Origin: GCA-002727615 sp964442655
GTDB lineage: Bacteria > Pseudomonadota > Alphaproteobacteria > TMED109
Reading direction: 5' to 3'
NCBI GenBank assembly: GCA_964442655.1
Contig: CAYTZM010000005.1
Span: 1 to 64,000, forward strand
DNA: 64,000 nucleotides
Both the position numbers and the translations under genes were made by a program. Below, piece by piece: positions 45,806-54,542 of this stretch. The first letter of the stretch is position 1. Each line of letters begins with the position of its first letter. The notes under the pieces are model-generated. The model was not told the DNA's origin. It was given only the letters and a program-made list of their open reading frames with translations, and searched no databases.

Positions 45806-46498
45806 TTAATCCTTGATTGCAACAAAGTAATCTTTAACACTTTTTATATCAAGTTTTATTGAATCAAGTCTATCAAAAGCCTCTTTATCTTTTCCCCAAA
45901 GTGAAGCTTGATATAACTCTTCCAAAAAAGAAAGTTTGAAAGCTATATTGGCAGAAATTTTAGACTCAAACAGAGCAAGTGGAATAATTAAAGAATTAGT
46001 TAATTTAATTAACGTGATCAAAGCAGATAATTCAAAAATATTATATTTATTAATTAAATTAGTAAGATTTTCTATATCTTTCTTATTTTGTTGCGCTAAC
46101 TTTAAATTTGAAGAATGTTTAATATCAAGCTTATAAAATTTCTTCATCCATATTATTAAAGGCATCCATAATTTTTTTTGCTCTTTATATAAATCTTCTT
46201 GATCTAATGCGAAAAAACAAATTGTGTCAGAATGTATGCTATTTACTATATTACTTATATATTCCTTTTTATTTCTGGATATTTGATCAATAGCTGTATT
46301 TGTAATTTTTAAAGCTGACACCTGTTTATCATCTTTACCCTTTTTTATATCTTTAACAATAATATCAGCCATATTATTAGTAGGAATTTTAAGGATATTA
46401 CCCGCCGGAGTCATAATTTGTTTTTGATTTATAAGAATTTCATAGATGTTATCTATCTCTTTAACAATTTTATATTTTATTTTAACATTTTTAATCAT
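45806..46498 (-). CDS. ATP12-family F1-ATPase assembly chaperone
   Basis: About 230 aa, matching the ATP12/ATPAF2 family kept in alphaproteobacteria and mitochondria, where it shields the F1 alpha subunit during ATP synthase assembly. Landmarks are INQKQIMTPAGNILKIPTN, ITNTAIDQI, CFFALDQEDLYKEQKKLW with the following WMPLIIWM, and the acidic C-terminal FLEELYQASLWGKDKEA. Sequence is strongly Lys/Ile/Asn-drifted. It lies between rluC and pccB, an order (crcB-rluC-ATP12) seen in relatives. No ATP synthase genes are here. Confidence 0.82.
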   Translation of the reverse strand: MIKNVKIKYKIVKEIDNIYEILINQKQIMTPAGNILKIPTNNMADIIVKDIKKGKDDKQVSALKITNTAIDQISRNKKEYISNIVNSIHSDTICFFALDQEDLYKEQKKLWMPLIIWMKKFYKLDIKHSSNLKLAQQNKKDIENLTNLINKYNIFELSALITLIKLTNSLIIPLALFESKISANIAFKLSFLEELYQASLWGKDKEAFDRLDSIKLDIKSVKDYFVAIKD

Positions 46499-46511
46499 AT
46501 TAACCTTGTTA

Positions 46512-47489
46512 TTAATTAGAAATATACTTATCCAAATTTAACAATTTAAAAATTATTTCCATGCGTTCAGGTATAGGAGCTACAATACTCGTTGTTATAC
46601 CTTCTTCATCTGGAATATTTATTTGTCTTGCATGTAACTGCATTTCTAAAGGAAAATCTTTTACTAAAATTAAGTTATAATTTTTTCTTAAATTATATTT
46701 TTTATCACCATAAATGTAACAGCCCACTTGAGCACAATGAGCTCTGATTTGATGTTTTCTTCCTGTTTCTGGATTAAACTCAACTAAACTTAATTTAACC
46801 CCTTTATACAAACCTTTCCATAATACATTATACTTTGTTATAGCCTCTTTACCTTTAGATTGAAATGAAGTTAGCTCATAACCTTTATTACTTATTTTTT
46901 CTAATGGAATATTTATAGATCCAATTCTTTTAGGCATATATCCAACAACTAAAGCCCAATAAGTTTTCTTTATATTTCTATTTCTAAATTCAAATCCAAG
47001 CCTTTTTGTTGTAGCAGGATTACGAGACAGTATTAATACTCCAGTTGTTTCTTTATCTAACCTATGTAACAATTGAGGCCTATATGGAGAATCAAAACGT
47101 AAGTAATCTAATTTTTCATCAATATGATTATTTATTTTTGATCCGCCTTGAACAGCTATACCGGATGGCTTATTAATAGCTAAAATTTCTTTATCTTTAT
47201 ATATAATATTCTTATTGATAAAATTTTGCCAAAATTTATTAAGAGGCTTATAAACTGCATATTTATTTTTATTATTATTTCTATAAATTCTTGGAATTCT
47301 AACTTGGTTTCCTAATAAAATACGTTTTGCACCAGTAACTTTTTTACCATCTAACTTTATTTGTCCTGTACGTAATAATTTTTGAATTGATATAAAATTT
47401 AATTTTTTACAGTGAATAGCTATAAATCTATCAAGCCTTTGACCAACTTCTTCTTCTTTAACTTCAATAATATCATTTATCCATGACAT
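46512..47489 (-). CDS. rluC: 23S rRNA pseudouridine synthase, RluC family
   Basis: Pseudouridine synthase of 325 aa. An N-terminal S4 RNA-binding domain (VGQRLDRFIAIHCKKL, IQKLLRTGQIKLDGKKV) precedes the catalytic domain, with the nucleophile Asp in LLHRLDKETTGVLIL and the later HQIRAHCAQVGCYIYGD. RluC modifies 23S positions 955, 2504 and 2580 in E. coli. RluD is a close relative, so the exact sites are inference. Five bases downstream of crcB. Confidence 0.9.
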   Translation of the reverse strand: MSWINDIIEVKEEEVGQRLDRFIAIHCKKLNFISIQKLLRTGQIKLDGKKVTGAKRILLGNQVRIPRIYRNNNKNKYAVYKPLNKFWQNFINKNIIYKDKEILAINKPSGIAVQGGSKINNHIDEKLDYLRFDSPYRPQLLHRLDKETTGVLILSRNPATTKRLGFEFRNRNIKKTYWALVVGYMPKRIGSINIPLEKISNKGYELTSFQSKGKEAITKYNVLWKGLYKGVKLSLVEFNPETGRKHQIRAHCAQVGCYIYGDKKYNLRKNYNLILVKDFPLEMQLHARQINIPDEEGITTSIVAPIPERMEIIFKLLNLDKYISN

Positions 47490-47494
47490 AATTT

Positions 47495-47872
47495 TTAACC
47501 GAACATTTTATAAAAATTTATTCCTAAAACTAACCCTGTAACAGATAAAAAAACAGATAATATAATAAAAATAGCAGCAGTACTATAATTTCCTTTTTCT
47601 ATCATTAAGTACGCTTCTAAGGAAAAAGCTGAAAATGTAGTAAAAGAACCTAAAATTCCTATTTCAATAAGAGATTTTATATTTTCAGATAAAAAATTAT
47701 CTTTTGAAATATATACATATAGAAAACCTAAAACCATTGATCCTAATATATTACATATTAATATTCCATAAGGAAAATTGCTTTCTGATAAGGAATCTAC
47801 ATTCTTAGATAAAAAATATCTTGCTAAGGCTCCTATTGCACCACCAGATGCTATTGATAAAAGTATTTGCAT
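47495..47872 (-). CDS. crcB: Fluoride channel CrcB/Fluc
   Basis: Small four-helix fluoride exporter of 125 aa, working as a dimer. Signatures are GGAIGALARYFLS, FPYGILICNILGSMVLGFLY with the key Asn, and GILGSFTTFSAFSLEAYLMI containing the central TTFS Na+ site. No fluoride riboswitch is recognisable in the 67 bases before it. First gene of crcB-rluC-ATP12 following the ribosomal cluster. Confidence 0.94.
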   Translation of the reverse strand: MQILLSIASGGAIGALARYFLSKNVDSLSESNFPYGILICNILGSMVLGFLYVYISKDNFLSENIKSLIEIGILGSFTTFSAFSLEAYLMIEKGNYSTAAIFIILSVFLSVTGLVLGINFYKMFG

Positions 47873-47939
47873 AAACCATATAACCTCAACTAAATACTAA
47901 TATAATACATAACTTTAAATATTAAGGAAATTAGAAATA

Positions 47940-48371
47940 TTACTTGTCTTCAGATTCTGTATTTTCTTCTTTCTTTTCTTGAACAGGTCCGCTATCTAAA
48001 CCTTTGGCTTCAAGATTTCTATCTACTAATTCTATATATGCCATAGGAGCATTATCACCATATCTATTTGAATCTTTTATAATACGAGTATATCCACCAT
48101 TCCTTTTTGCATATCTCTCTGCTATTTCACCAAATAATTTATCAATTTGTGCATCAGGAGACATTCTTGCTATAGCAAACCTTCTAGCATGTAAACTTCC
48201 TTTTTTACCTAATGTTATTAATTTTTCAACCATAGGTCTCAATTCCTTAGCTTTAGCTAGAGTAGTTCTAATTTGTTCATGTTTTATTAAAGCAGATGAC
48301 ATATTAGCAAACATTGCTTTCCTGTGAGAGCTAGTTCTATTTAATTTCCTATGTGCTAATTTATGTCTCAT
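47940..48371 (-). CDS. rplQ: 50S ribosomal protein L17 (bL17)
   Basis: Last gene of the alpha operon, 143 aa. RHKLAHRKLNRTSSHRKAMF is the invariant N-terminus and LITLGKKGSLHARRFA follows. After the conserved YIELVDR the protein goes on with a tail ending VQEKKEENTESEDK, part of the acidic-tail pattern seen in several ribosomal proteins here. No strong hairpin terminator follows. Confidence 0.97.
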   Translation of the reverse strand: MRHKLAHRKLNRTSSHRKAMFANMSSALIKHEQIRTTLAKAKELRPMVEKLITLGKKGSLHARRFAIARMSPDAQIDKLFGEIAERYAKRNGGYTRIIKDSNRYGDNAPMAYIELVDRNLEAKGLDSGPVQEKKEENTESEDK

Positions 48372-48396
48372 AATATCACCTTTAATTTAATACTAA

Positions 48397-49413
48397 TTAA
48401 AAATGGTCATCAATCTTTTTTGCTAATTGTTCAATATTTTCTGGAGGCCATTCAGGAATCATTTGCCCTAAATTAAGTCCCATATTAGTCAAAACTTCTT
48501 TTATCTCATTCAAAGATTTTCTACCAAAATTTGGTGTTCTAAGCATTTCAGATTCAGATTTCTGAACTAAATCTCCTATATAAACTATATTATCATTTTT
48601 TAAACAATTAGCTGAACGAACTGAAAGTTCTAATTCCTCTACTTTTCTTAAAAGATGAGGATTCATTAAAGATTCTGGAGTAGGTTCTTCTTCTACTACC
48701 TCTGGTTGTGGATCTTCAAAATTTACAAATTTACCTAATTGCTCCATTAATATTCTTGCAGATAAAGCAGTAGCATCTTCAGGCGTAATAGTACCATCAG
48801 TCTCTATATCCATAACTAAGCGGTCATAATCTGTATCTTGTCCAACTCTAGAATTTTCTATTTTATAAGTTACTGTTTTAATAGGACTAAATATTGCATC
48901 AATAGGTATTAAACCAATTGAAGCATCTTCAGGTTTATTTTTAGTTGCAGGCTGATAACCTCTTCCTGTACCTATAATAAAATCCATATTTAATTTTGCG
49001 TCTTTATCAAGATGACATAATACTAGATCTGGATTTTTAATCTCTACATTCGCATTGCTTTGAATCATTCCTGCAGTTACTTCACAAGGCCCTTTAGCTT
49101 CTAAAGAAACTGTTGTTATCCCTTCTATAAAAGATTTTACAGAAATATTTTTTATATTTAAGATTATATCTACAACATCTTCTCTTACACCTGCAATAGA
49201 AGAAAACTCATGAAGTACATCTTCTATTTTTATAGCCGTAACTGCCGCTCCTTGAAGAGATGATAATAATACTCTTCTTAAAGAATTTCCTAATGTGAGG
49301 CCATAACCTCTCTCAATAGGTTCCGCAATGACAGTACCTTGCACTTCTCCATCTTTTGCAGTTATTACTACATTAGAAGGTTTTATTAAATCATTCCAAT
49401 TTTTTTCTATCAC
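48397..49413 (-). CDS. rpoA: RNA polymerase subunit alpha
   Basis: Alpha subunit, 338 aa, scaffold of RNA polymerase. The N-terminal dimer domain has AEPIERGYGLTLGNSLRRVL and LHEFSSIAGVREDV; the C-terminal domain, which contacts UP elements and activators, has LELSVRSANCLKNDNI and GRKSLNEIKEVL. The start is GTG seven bases after AAGGA. Order rpsM-rpsK-rpoA-rplQ is standard; rpsD is absent from the operon, as usual in alphaproteobacteria. Confidence 0.98.
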   Translation of the reverse strand: MIEKNWNDLIKPSNVVITAKDGEVQGTVIAEPIERGYGLTLGNSLRRVLLSSLQGAAVTAIKIEDVLHEFSSIAGVREDVVDIILNIKNISVKSFIEGITTVSLEAKGPCEVTAGMIQSNANVEIKNPDLVLCHLDKDAKLNMDFIIGTGRGYQPATKNKPEDASIGLIPIDAIFSPIKTVTYKIENSRVGQDTDYDRLVMDIETDGTITPEDATALSARILMEQLGKFVNFEDPQPEVVEEEPTPESLMNPHLLRKVEELELSVRSANCLKNDNIVYIGDLVQKSESEMLRTPNFGRKSLNEIKEVLTNMGLNLGQMIPEWPPENIEQLAKKIDDHF

Positions 49414-49470
49414 TGTAAGTTCCTTAATTTAAATTATTATAAAGATTAAAACAATCAACTATTTTTAATT

Positions 49471-49857
49471 TTACACTCTTCTTCTTTTTGGAGGTCTACA
49501 TCCATTGTGAGGTATAGGAGTAACATCTTTTATAGTTGTCACAGTAAAGCCTATTGTTTGCAAAGCTCTAAGAGCAGATTCTCTTCCTGCTCCAGGACCA
49601 CTAACTTCAACCTCCAATACCTTTAAACCATGTTCTTGAGCTTTTTTTCCTGCATCTTCCGCAGCAAGCTGTGCAGCAAAAGGAGTTGATTTTCTTGAAC
49701 CTTTAAAACCTTGTGTACCAGCCGACGACCAAGCAACTGTATTTCCTTGATGGTCTGTTATAGTAATAATTGTATTATTAAAAGTAGAATTCACATGTGC
49801 TACACCAGATGTAATATTTTTCTTTTCTTTTTTTCTCTTAGTTTCTTTTACAGCCAT
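49471..49857 (-). CDS. rpsK: 30S ribosomal protein S11 (uS11)
   Basis: Platform protein of 128 aa. HVNSTFNNTIITITDHQGN, AWSSAGTQGFKGSRKSTPFA and the C-terminal PIPHNGCRPPKRRRV are diagnostic. Second gene of the alpha operon, 20 bases from rpsM. Normal length with no C-terminal extension. Confidence 0.98.
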   Translation of the reverse strand: MAVKETKRKKEKKNITSGVAHVNSTFNNTIITITDHQGNTVAWSSAGTQGFKGSRKSTPFAAQLAAEDAGKKAQEHGLKVLEVEVSGPGAGRESALRALQTIGFTVTTIKDVTPIPHNGCRPPKRRRV

Positions 49858-49877
49858 AATCTATCCTCTGTAATTAT

Positions 49878-50246
49878 TTAAACAGTTTTTTTATTAGCAA
49901 TTGCCATATTTCTTCCTTTACGGGTTCTAGCATTAGTTTTTGTTCTTTGACCCCTAACTGGCAAACCTTTTCTATGTCTTATCCCTCTGTAACAACCAGA
50001 GTCTCTTAATCTCTTTATATTCATTGAAATTGAACTTCTTAAATCTCCCTCAAGACTCATTTTAGCAGTTAAATTACGAATTTTATCTAATTCAACTTCA
50101 GTTAATTCATTCACTCTTCTAGATTTAGGCACACCTGCTTCCTCAATTAATTTAGAAGCAGTAGTTCTGCCAATTCCATAAATATAGGTTAAAGCAATTT
50201 CCACTCTTTTACCTGTAGGAACATTTACTCCTGAAATTCTTGCCAA
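49878..50246 (-). CDS. rpsM: 30S ribosomal protein S13 (uS13)
   Basis: Head protein of 122 aa contacting L5 and the P-site tRNA. RISGVNVPTGKRVEIALTYI and GIRHRKGLPVRGQRTKTNAR are diagnostic. The start is TTG, supported by AGGAGG five bases before it; there is no upstream in-frame alternative. First gene of the alpha operon and preceded by a good promoter. Confidence 0.97.
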   Translation of the reverse strand: MARISGVNVPTGKRVEIALTYIYGIGRTTASKLIEEAGVPKSRRVNELTEVELDKIRNLTAKMSLEGDLRSSISMNIKRLRDSGCYRGIRHRKGLPVRGQRTKTNARTRKGRNMAIANKKTV

Positions 50247-50295
50247 TATAACCTCCTATTTAACATAATTACGTTGAATTAACTCAAGATTGGCG

Positions 50296-50323
50296 ATTAT
50301 ATTCGCCTTTACGAACAAGTCAA
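50296..50323 (-). promoter_or_regulatory. Alpha-operon promoter (rpsM-rpsK-rpoA-rplQ)
   Basis: Minus strand -35 TTGACT and -10 TATAAT with a 16-base spacer, inside the 88-base adk-rpsM gap. Predicted start of transcription is about 40 bases before the rpsM TTG. The -10 lies inside a near-perfect palindrome (plus strand GGCGATTATATTCGCC, 50292-50307; 14 of 16 positions symmetric), so a repressor site is possible. Confidence 0.7.
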
Positions 50324-50334
50324 CGATAACTGTC

Positions 50335-50982
50335 TCATTTTTTAATAATTTTATCAATATCTTCGGAAACATCACTTATACTCGCTAAACCATCTATTGA
50401 AAATAATATATTTTTATCTCTATAATATGGCAAAATCGGTAATGTTTCTTCATTATATGCTAATAACCTTTTCGAAGCTGTATCTTTATTGTCATCCTTT
50501 CTTTTAATAAATTTTTCTCCTCCACAATGATCACATAAACCTTCTTTTTTAGGTACCAATGTTAAATCATTATATCCTGCTCCACATATTTTACAGGAAA
50601 ATCTACTTGAAATTCTATCTATAAGGATTGCATCATCAACAGAAAATTCTATAACAACATCTACATTTAAATTTAAGTTATACAACATTATATCAAATGC
50701 TCTTGCTTGTGATAAAGTTCTAGGAAAACCATCTAATATACAACCTTCTTTACAATCATTATGCGTAATACGTTCCTTTATTATATTTATTACTATTTCA
50801 TCTGAAACTAATTTTCCTTCTTCCATAAGTTTTGAAGCTTTCTTACCTGTTTCTGTCTGATTTTTTACAGCTTCTCTTAACATATCTCCTGTGGATAAAT
50901 GTGGATATGAATATTTTTTTTTTATTATTGCAGCTTGTGTTCCTTTTCCACAACCAGGAGGACCAAATAATACAATAATCAT
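50335..50982 (-). CDS. adk: Adenylate kinase
   Basis: Balances AMP, ADP and ATP. The 215-residue long-LID form has the P-loop LFGPPGCGKGTQAA, HLSTGDMLREA, DGFPRTLSQA and a LID with four Cys (CKIC and CDHC) that should hold zinc, as in many alphaproteobacterial and Gram-positive enzymes. It begins directly after the secY stop, no gap, so it is translated off the spc transcript. Confidence 0.97.
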   Translation of the reverse strand: MIIVLFGPPGCGKGTQAAIIKKKYSYPHLSTGDMLREAVKNQTETGKKASKLMEEGKLVSDEIVINIIKERITHNDCKEGCILDGFPRTLSQARAFDIMLYNLNLNVDVVIEFSVDDAILIDRISSRFSCKICGAGYNDLTLVPKKEGLCDHCGGEKFIKRKDDNKDTASKRLLAYNEETLPILPYYRDKNILFSIDGLASISDVSEDIDKIIKK

Positions 50983-52326
50983 CTACATTCTTCCTCTTAA
51001 CTTAGATTTTTTTATTAAACCTTCATATTGTTGTGCAATCAAATGAGAATGAATTTGAGCTACAGTATCCATAGTGACGTTTACAACAATCAATAAACTA
51101 GTCCCTCCAAAATAAAAAGGTACGGCATATTTAGCTATAAGTAATTCTGGTAAGATACATACTAAACTAAGATACAAAGCACCAACTACCGTTAAGCGAG
51201 TTAATACGTAATCTATGTAAGTAGCTGTATTTTCGCCTGGCCTAATTCCTGGAATAAATCCACCATTATTTTTTAAATTATCCGCCGTATCTTCTGGATT
51301 AAAAACTATAGAAGTATAAAAAAAAGCAAAAAACATTATTGCTGCTACATATAAAGCCATATACAAAGGTTGTCCCCTTCCAAGCAGTGCAGTTATATCT
51401 AAAAGCCAACTTGGACCACCAGATCCCGCATTAAAACTCATAGCTGTAACAGGTAATAATAAAATTGAAGACGCAAATATGGGAGGGATTACTCCCGCTG
51501 TATTTATTTTCAATGGTAAATGACTACTATCTCCTTGAAATATCTTCATTCCAACTTGTCTTTTTGGGTACTGTATAAGCAACCTTCTTTGTGCTCTTTC
51601 AACAAATACGATAAAAGCAATTACAAGAACCGCCATGACTAATAATAAAATGATAAATAATCCAGACAAAGCACCTGTTTTACCAAGCTCTAAAGTAGAA
51701 ACCAAAGCGACAGGTAAATTAGCAACAATTCCTGCCATAATAATTAAAGAAATACCGTTACCTATACCTCTTGCTGTTATTTGTTCACCTAACCACATTA
51801 AAAATATAGTTCCACTTGTTAATGAAATGACCGTAGTAAATTTAAAAAAGAACCCAGGATTTAAAACTGCTGGACCTGAAGAGGAAGTTAAATTTTCTAA
51901 TCCACTAGCTATACCTAATGCTTGTACAGCAGCTAAGAGTACCGTTCCATAACGTGTATATTGAATTATTTTTTTTCTTCCTGTCTCTCCATCTTTTTTT
52001 AAAGTAGCTAAATGAGGAGAAACAGTAGTCATTAATTGTATAATAATTGAAGCTGAAATATATGGCATAATATTTAAAGCAAAAATAGTCATTCTGCTTA
52101 AAGCACCACCTGAAAACATATCAAACATACCAATAATACCACCAGCATTTTGCTGAAAAATATCATCTAATACCTGCGAATCTATTCCTGGTAATGGAAT
52201 ATATGTACCCAATCTATAAACAATTAAAGCTATCAAAGTAAACCAAATTTTTTTCTTCAGTTCCTTCGCTTTTGCCAAAGCTCCAAAATTTACAGATGCG
52301 GCCAATTGTTCAGCAGCAGAAGCCAT
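50983..52326 (-). CDS. secY: Protein translocase subunit SecY
   Basis: Main channel subunit of the Sec translocon, 447 aa with ten membrane helices. RLGTYIPLPGID, MFSGGALSRMTIFALNIMPY, QYPKRQVG in the cytoplasmic loop and FNPEDTADNLKNNGGFIPG are diagnostic. Together with secE and secG, not in this window, it inserts and exports proteins. Standard place after rplO in the spc operon. Confidence 0.98.
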   Translation of the reverse strand: MASAAEQLAASVNFGALAKAKELKKKIWFTLIALIVYRLGTYIPLPGIDSQVLDDIFQQNAGGIIGMFDMFSGGALSRMTIFALNIMPYISASIIIQLMTTVSPHLATLKKDGETGRKKIIQYTRYGTVLLAAVQALGIASGLENLTSSSGPAVLNPGFFFKFTTVISLTSGTIFLMWLGEQITARGIGNGISLIIMAGIVANLPVALVSTLELGKTGALSGLFIILLLVMAVLVIAFIVFVERAQRRLLIQYPKRQVGMKIFQGDSSHLPLKINTAGVIPPIFASSILLLPVTAMSFNAGSGGPSWLLDITALLGRGQPLYMALYVAAIMFFAFFYTSIVFNPEDTADNLKNNGGFIPGIRPGENTATYIDYVLTRLTVVGALYLSLVCILPELLIAKYAVPFYFGGTSLLIVVNVTMDTVAQIHSHLIAQQYEGLIKKSKLRGRM

Positions 52327-52342
52327 ATTTTATTCCTTAAAA

Positions 52343-52843
52343 TTATTTACTAACATCAATATTTTTATTATTATCCTTATTTTCTTTTTTAATAATAGCA
52401 ACGCTTCCACCCTGTTTTTCAATAATTTTAACAGCTCTTTTTGAAGCAGCAGAAACTTCAATATTAATTTTACTTTTTAATGAACCGTTACCTAACAATT
52501 TTATTCCATCTTTTAATTTAGATACTACTCCACTTTCTAACAATAACTGAGCATTTACATTACTCTTTATACTCAGTTTACTTGAATCTATAAAATCCTG
52601 AATAGTTCCTATATTAACTATAGAGTAATTCTTTCTAAAAATATTATTAAAACCATGTTTAGGTAATCTTCTATGAAGAGGCATCTGACCTCCTTCAAAA
52701 CCTTTTATGGACACTCCTGACCTTGATTTTTGGCCTTTATGTCCTTTTCCTGATGTTTTACCCGTTCCAGATCCTATACCTCTTCCAACTCTTTTTCTTA
52801 CTTTTCTAGCGCTAGCATTATCTGTTAAATTATTTAACCTCAT
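52343..52843 (-). CDS. rplO: 50S ribosomal protein L15 (uL15)
   Basis: Large-subunit protein, 166 aa from the ATG at 52843. RKRVGRGIGSGTGKTSGKGH, GFEGGQMPLHRRLPKHGF and SGVVSKLKDGIKLLG are diagnostic. A longer reading with four extra residues is rejected: the GGAG of its first codons is the Shine-Dalgarno for the inner ATG. The C-terminus adds a short Lys/Asn/Asp tail (KENKDNNKNIDVSK). Confidence 0.96.
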   Translation of the reverse strand: MRLNNLTDNASARKVRKRVGRGIGSGTGKTSGKGHKGQKSRSGVSIKGFEGGQMPLHRRLPKHGFNNIFRKNYSIVNIGTIQDFIDSSKLSIKSNVNAQLLLESGVVSKLKDGIKLLGNGSLKSKINIEVSAASKRAVKIIEKQGGSVAIIKKENKDNNKNIDVSK

Positions 52844-52866
52844 AATATTCTCCATATTTCTATAAG

Positions 52867-53055
52867 TTATTCATTTTCAACTATTTTTAATAAGTGTCTA
52901 ACTTTAGAAACCATTCCTCTAATAGCAGGAGTATCCTCAAGTACTCTTTTTCTATTCAATTTATTTAAACCTAAGCCAATTAATGTTTGCTTTTGATAAG
53001 ATTTTCTGCCAATAGGACTTTGAATTTGTATAACCGTAATTTTATCCTTCACCAT
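52867..53055 (-). CDS. rpmD: 50S ribosomal protein L30 (uL30)
   Basis: Small protein of 62 aa. VIQIQSPIGRKSYQKQTLIG, GLNKLNRKRVLEDTPAIRGM and VRHLLKIVE match bacterial L30. Its start overlaps the rpsE 3' end by 14 bases; GGAGAAGG inside rpsE is its ribosome-binding site, so translation is coupled. Confidence 0.95.
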   Translation of the reverse strand: MVKDKITVIQIQSPIGRKSYQKQTLIGLGLNKLNRKRVLEDTPAIRGMVSKVRHLLKIVENE

Positions 53056-53608
53056 TAACCTTCTCCATAACCTTTTCTTCTTTAATTTTTACGACTTTCT
53101 TTCCAACTACAGAACTTACTTTAATCCCTCTTCTATTAGCAACACCTCTTGGAGACTGAAGACTTGATAAAGCATCAAAAGTAGCTCTAATCATATTATA
53201 AGGATTAGCACTCCCTTGTGATTTAGTTACAACATCTTGAACACCTAACGTTTCAAAAACAGCTCTCATTGGTCCTCCTGCAATTATACCTGTTCCAGCA
53301 GGAGCACTTCTAACCAAAACTTTTGCAGCTCCATGTCGTCCTATAGCATCATGATGAACAGTTCTTCCTTCTCTTAAAGGAACTCTAATCATTTCTTTTT
53401 TTGCTTTATCAGTTGCTTTCTTAATAGCTTCTGGTACTTCTTTAGCTTTTCCTGAACCAAACCCCACTTGTCCTTTAGCATCACCTGCTACAACTAAAGC
53501 TGCAAAACGACGACCACCTTTTACAACTTTTGAAACTCTATTTATTCCAACAAGTTTATCTAAAAGACCATCACTTTCTTTATCATGATTTTTTTTGCCA
53601 CGTGCCAT
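53042..53608 (-). CDS. rpsE: 30S ribosomal protein S5 (uS5)
   Basis: Decoding-site protein, 188 aa. VGINRVSKVVKGGRRFAALV, GFGSGKAKEVPEAIKKA, VRSAPAGTGIIAGGPMRAVF and MIRATFDALSSLQSPRGVA are diagnostic. The C-terminal tail after about residue 165 is rich in Lys, Val and Glu and overlaps rpmD. Spc operon position. Confidence 0.98.
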   Translation of the reverse strand: MARGKKNHDKESDGLLDKLVGINRVSKVVKGGRRFAALVVAGDAKGQVGFGSGKAKEVPEAIKKATDKAKKEMIRVPLREGRTVHHDAIGRHGAAKVLVRSAPAGTGIIAGGPMRAVFETLGVQDVVTKSQGSANPYNMIRATFDALSSLQSPRGVANRRGIKVSSVVGKKVVKIKEEKVMEKVNGEG

Positions 53609-53627
53609 AAATAACTCCTAATTAATA

Positions 53628-53993
53628 CTAAAATTCTAAACCATTTTCTCTAGCAGATTCAGCCAAAGCCTTCACCCTACCATGATATATATAAGATCCT
53701 CTATCAAAAACCACTTCTTTAACTCCAGCATCTTTTGCTAATGTAGCAATAGAAGTACCTATTACTTTAGCTGCTTTAACATTTCCTCCAAATATTTTTT
53801 TAGATTGAAAATCTTTATCCATTGTAGATGCCGAAAGAACAGTATTACCTTTTACATCATCAATAACCTGAACATAAATATTTTGATTAGATCTATATAC
53901 GCTTAATCTTAATCTAGTAGAACTAGATTTTCTTAAATTAAACCTGTTTCTTTTTTTTCTTTTATCATCTCTTCTCTTAAATTTAATTGACAT
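53628..53993 (-). CDS. rplR: 50S ribosomal protein L18 (uL18)
   Basis: 5S-rRNA-binding protein of 121 aa. RLSVYRSNQNIYVQVIDD, AAKVIGTSIATLAKDAGVKE and VVFDRGSYIYHGRVKALAES are diagnostic. The N-terminus is strongly basic. Twenty bases before rpsE. Confidence 0.97.
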   Translation of the reverse strand: MSIKFKRRDDKRKKRNRFNLRKSSSTRLRLSVYRSNQNIYVQVIDDVKGNTVLSASTMDKDFQSKKIFGGNVKAAKVIGTSIATLAKDAGVKEVVFDRGSYIYHGRVKALAESARENGLEF

Positions 53994-54000
53994 AATACAC

Positions 54001-54534
54001 CTATTTTTTCTTACCTTCTTTTTGCCTTACAAATTCGCCTACATATCTAACACCTTTTCCTTTATAAGGTTCAGGTTTTCTTAAAGATCTGATTTCAGAA
54101 GCAAACTGACCTACTTTTTGCTTATCCGCACCAGATATAACTATTTCTGTAGGCTTTGTACATTTAACATTTAAATCTTTAGGAATACCAACCTTAATAT
54201 CATGACTATAGCCCAATTGTAGCTGAAGTATATCAGACTCAATTGCAGCCCTATAACCAACCCCATTAACCTCTAAAGTTTTAGTAAAACCAGTCTCTAC
54301 TCCTATAACCATATTATTTATTAGACTTCTTATAAGACCCCATTGCTCTATATTATTCTTATCCTCCGAAATAGGCTCAAATGTTACTTTATTATCTAAA
54401 TGATTTATTTTTACACCATCTGTTATTATAGTAGACAACTCTCCTAATTTTCCTTTTATATGGACTACATTGTTATCTATACTAAAATTAACTCCTTCAG
54501 GAATTACAACTGGATTTTTACCTATTCTAGACAT
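54001..54534 (-). CDS. rplF: 50S ribosomal protein L6 (uL6)
   Basis: Two-domain large-subunit protein of 177 aa near the factor-binding site. MSRIGKNPVVIPEGV, GYSHDIKVGIPKDL and KPEPYKGKGVRYVGEFVRQK at the C-terminus are diagnostic. Normal length. Eight bases after rpsH. Confidence 0.98.
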   Translation of the reverse strand: MSRIGKNPVVIPEGVNFSIDNNVVHIKGKLGELSTIITDGVKINHLDNKVTFEPISEDKNNIEQWGLIRSLINNMVIGVETGFTKTLEVNGVGYRAAIESDILQLQLGYSHDIKVGIPKDLNVKCTKPTEIVISGADKQKVGQFASEIRSLRKPEPYKGKGVRYVGEFVRQKEGKKK

Positions 54535-54542
54535 CTTTACTC

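Noticed and set aside
47873..47939. Fluoride riboswitch upstream of crcB
   Set aside because: The 67-base gap is almost all A/T with no pseudoknot-forming GGNG/CGCC-type elements.
50247..50334. Missing rpmJ (L36) gene between adk and rpsM
   Set aside because: All frames were checked by eye for a short Cys/Lys-rich product; the gap holds only the promoter and leader. rpmJ is commonly elsewhere in alphaproteobacteria.
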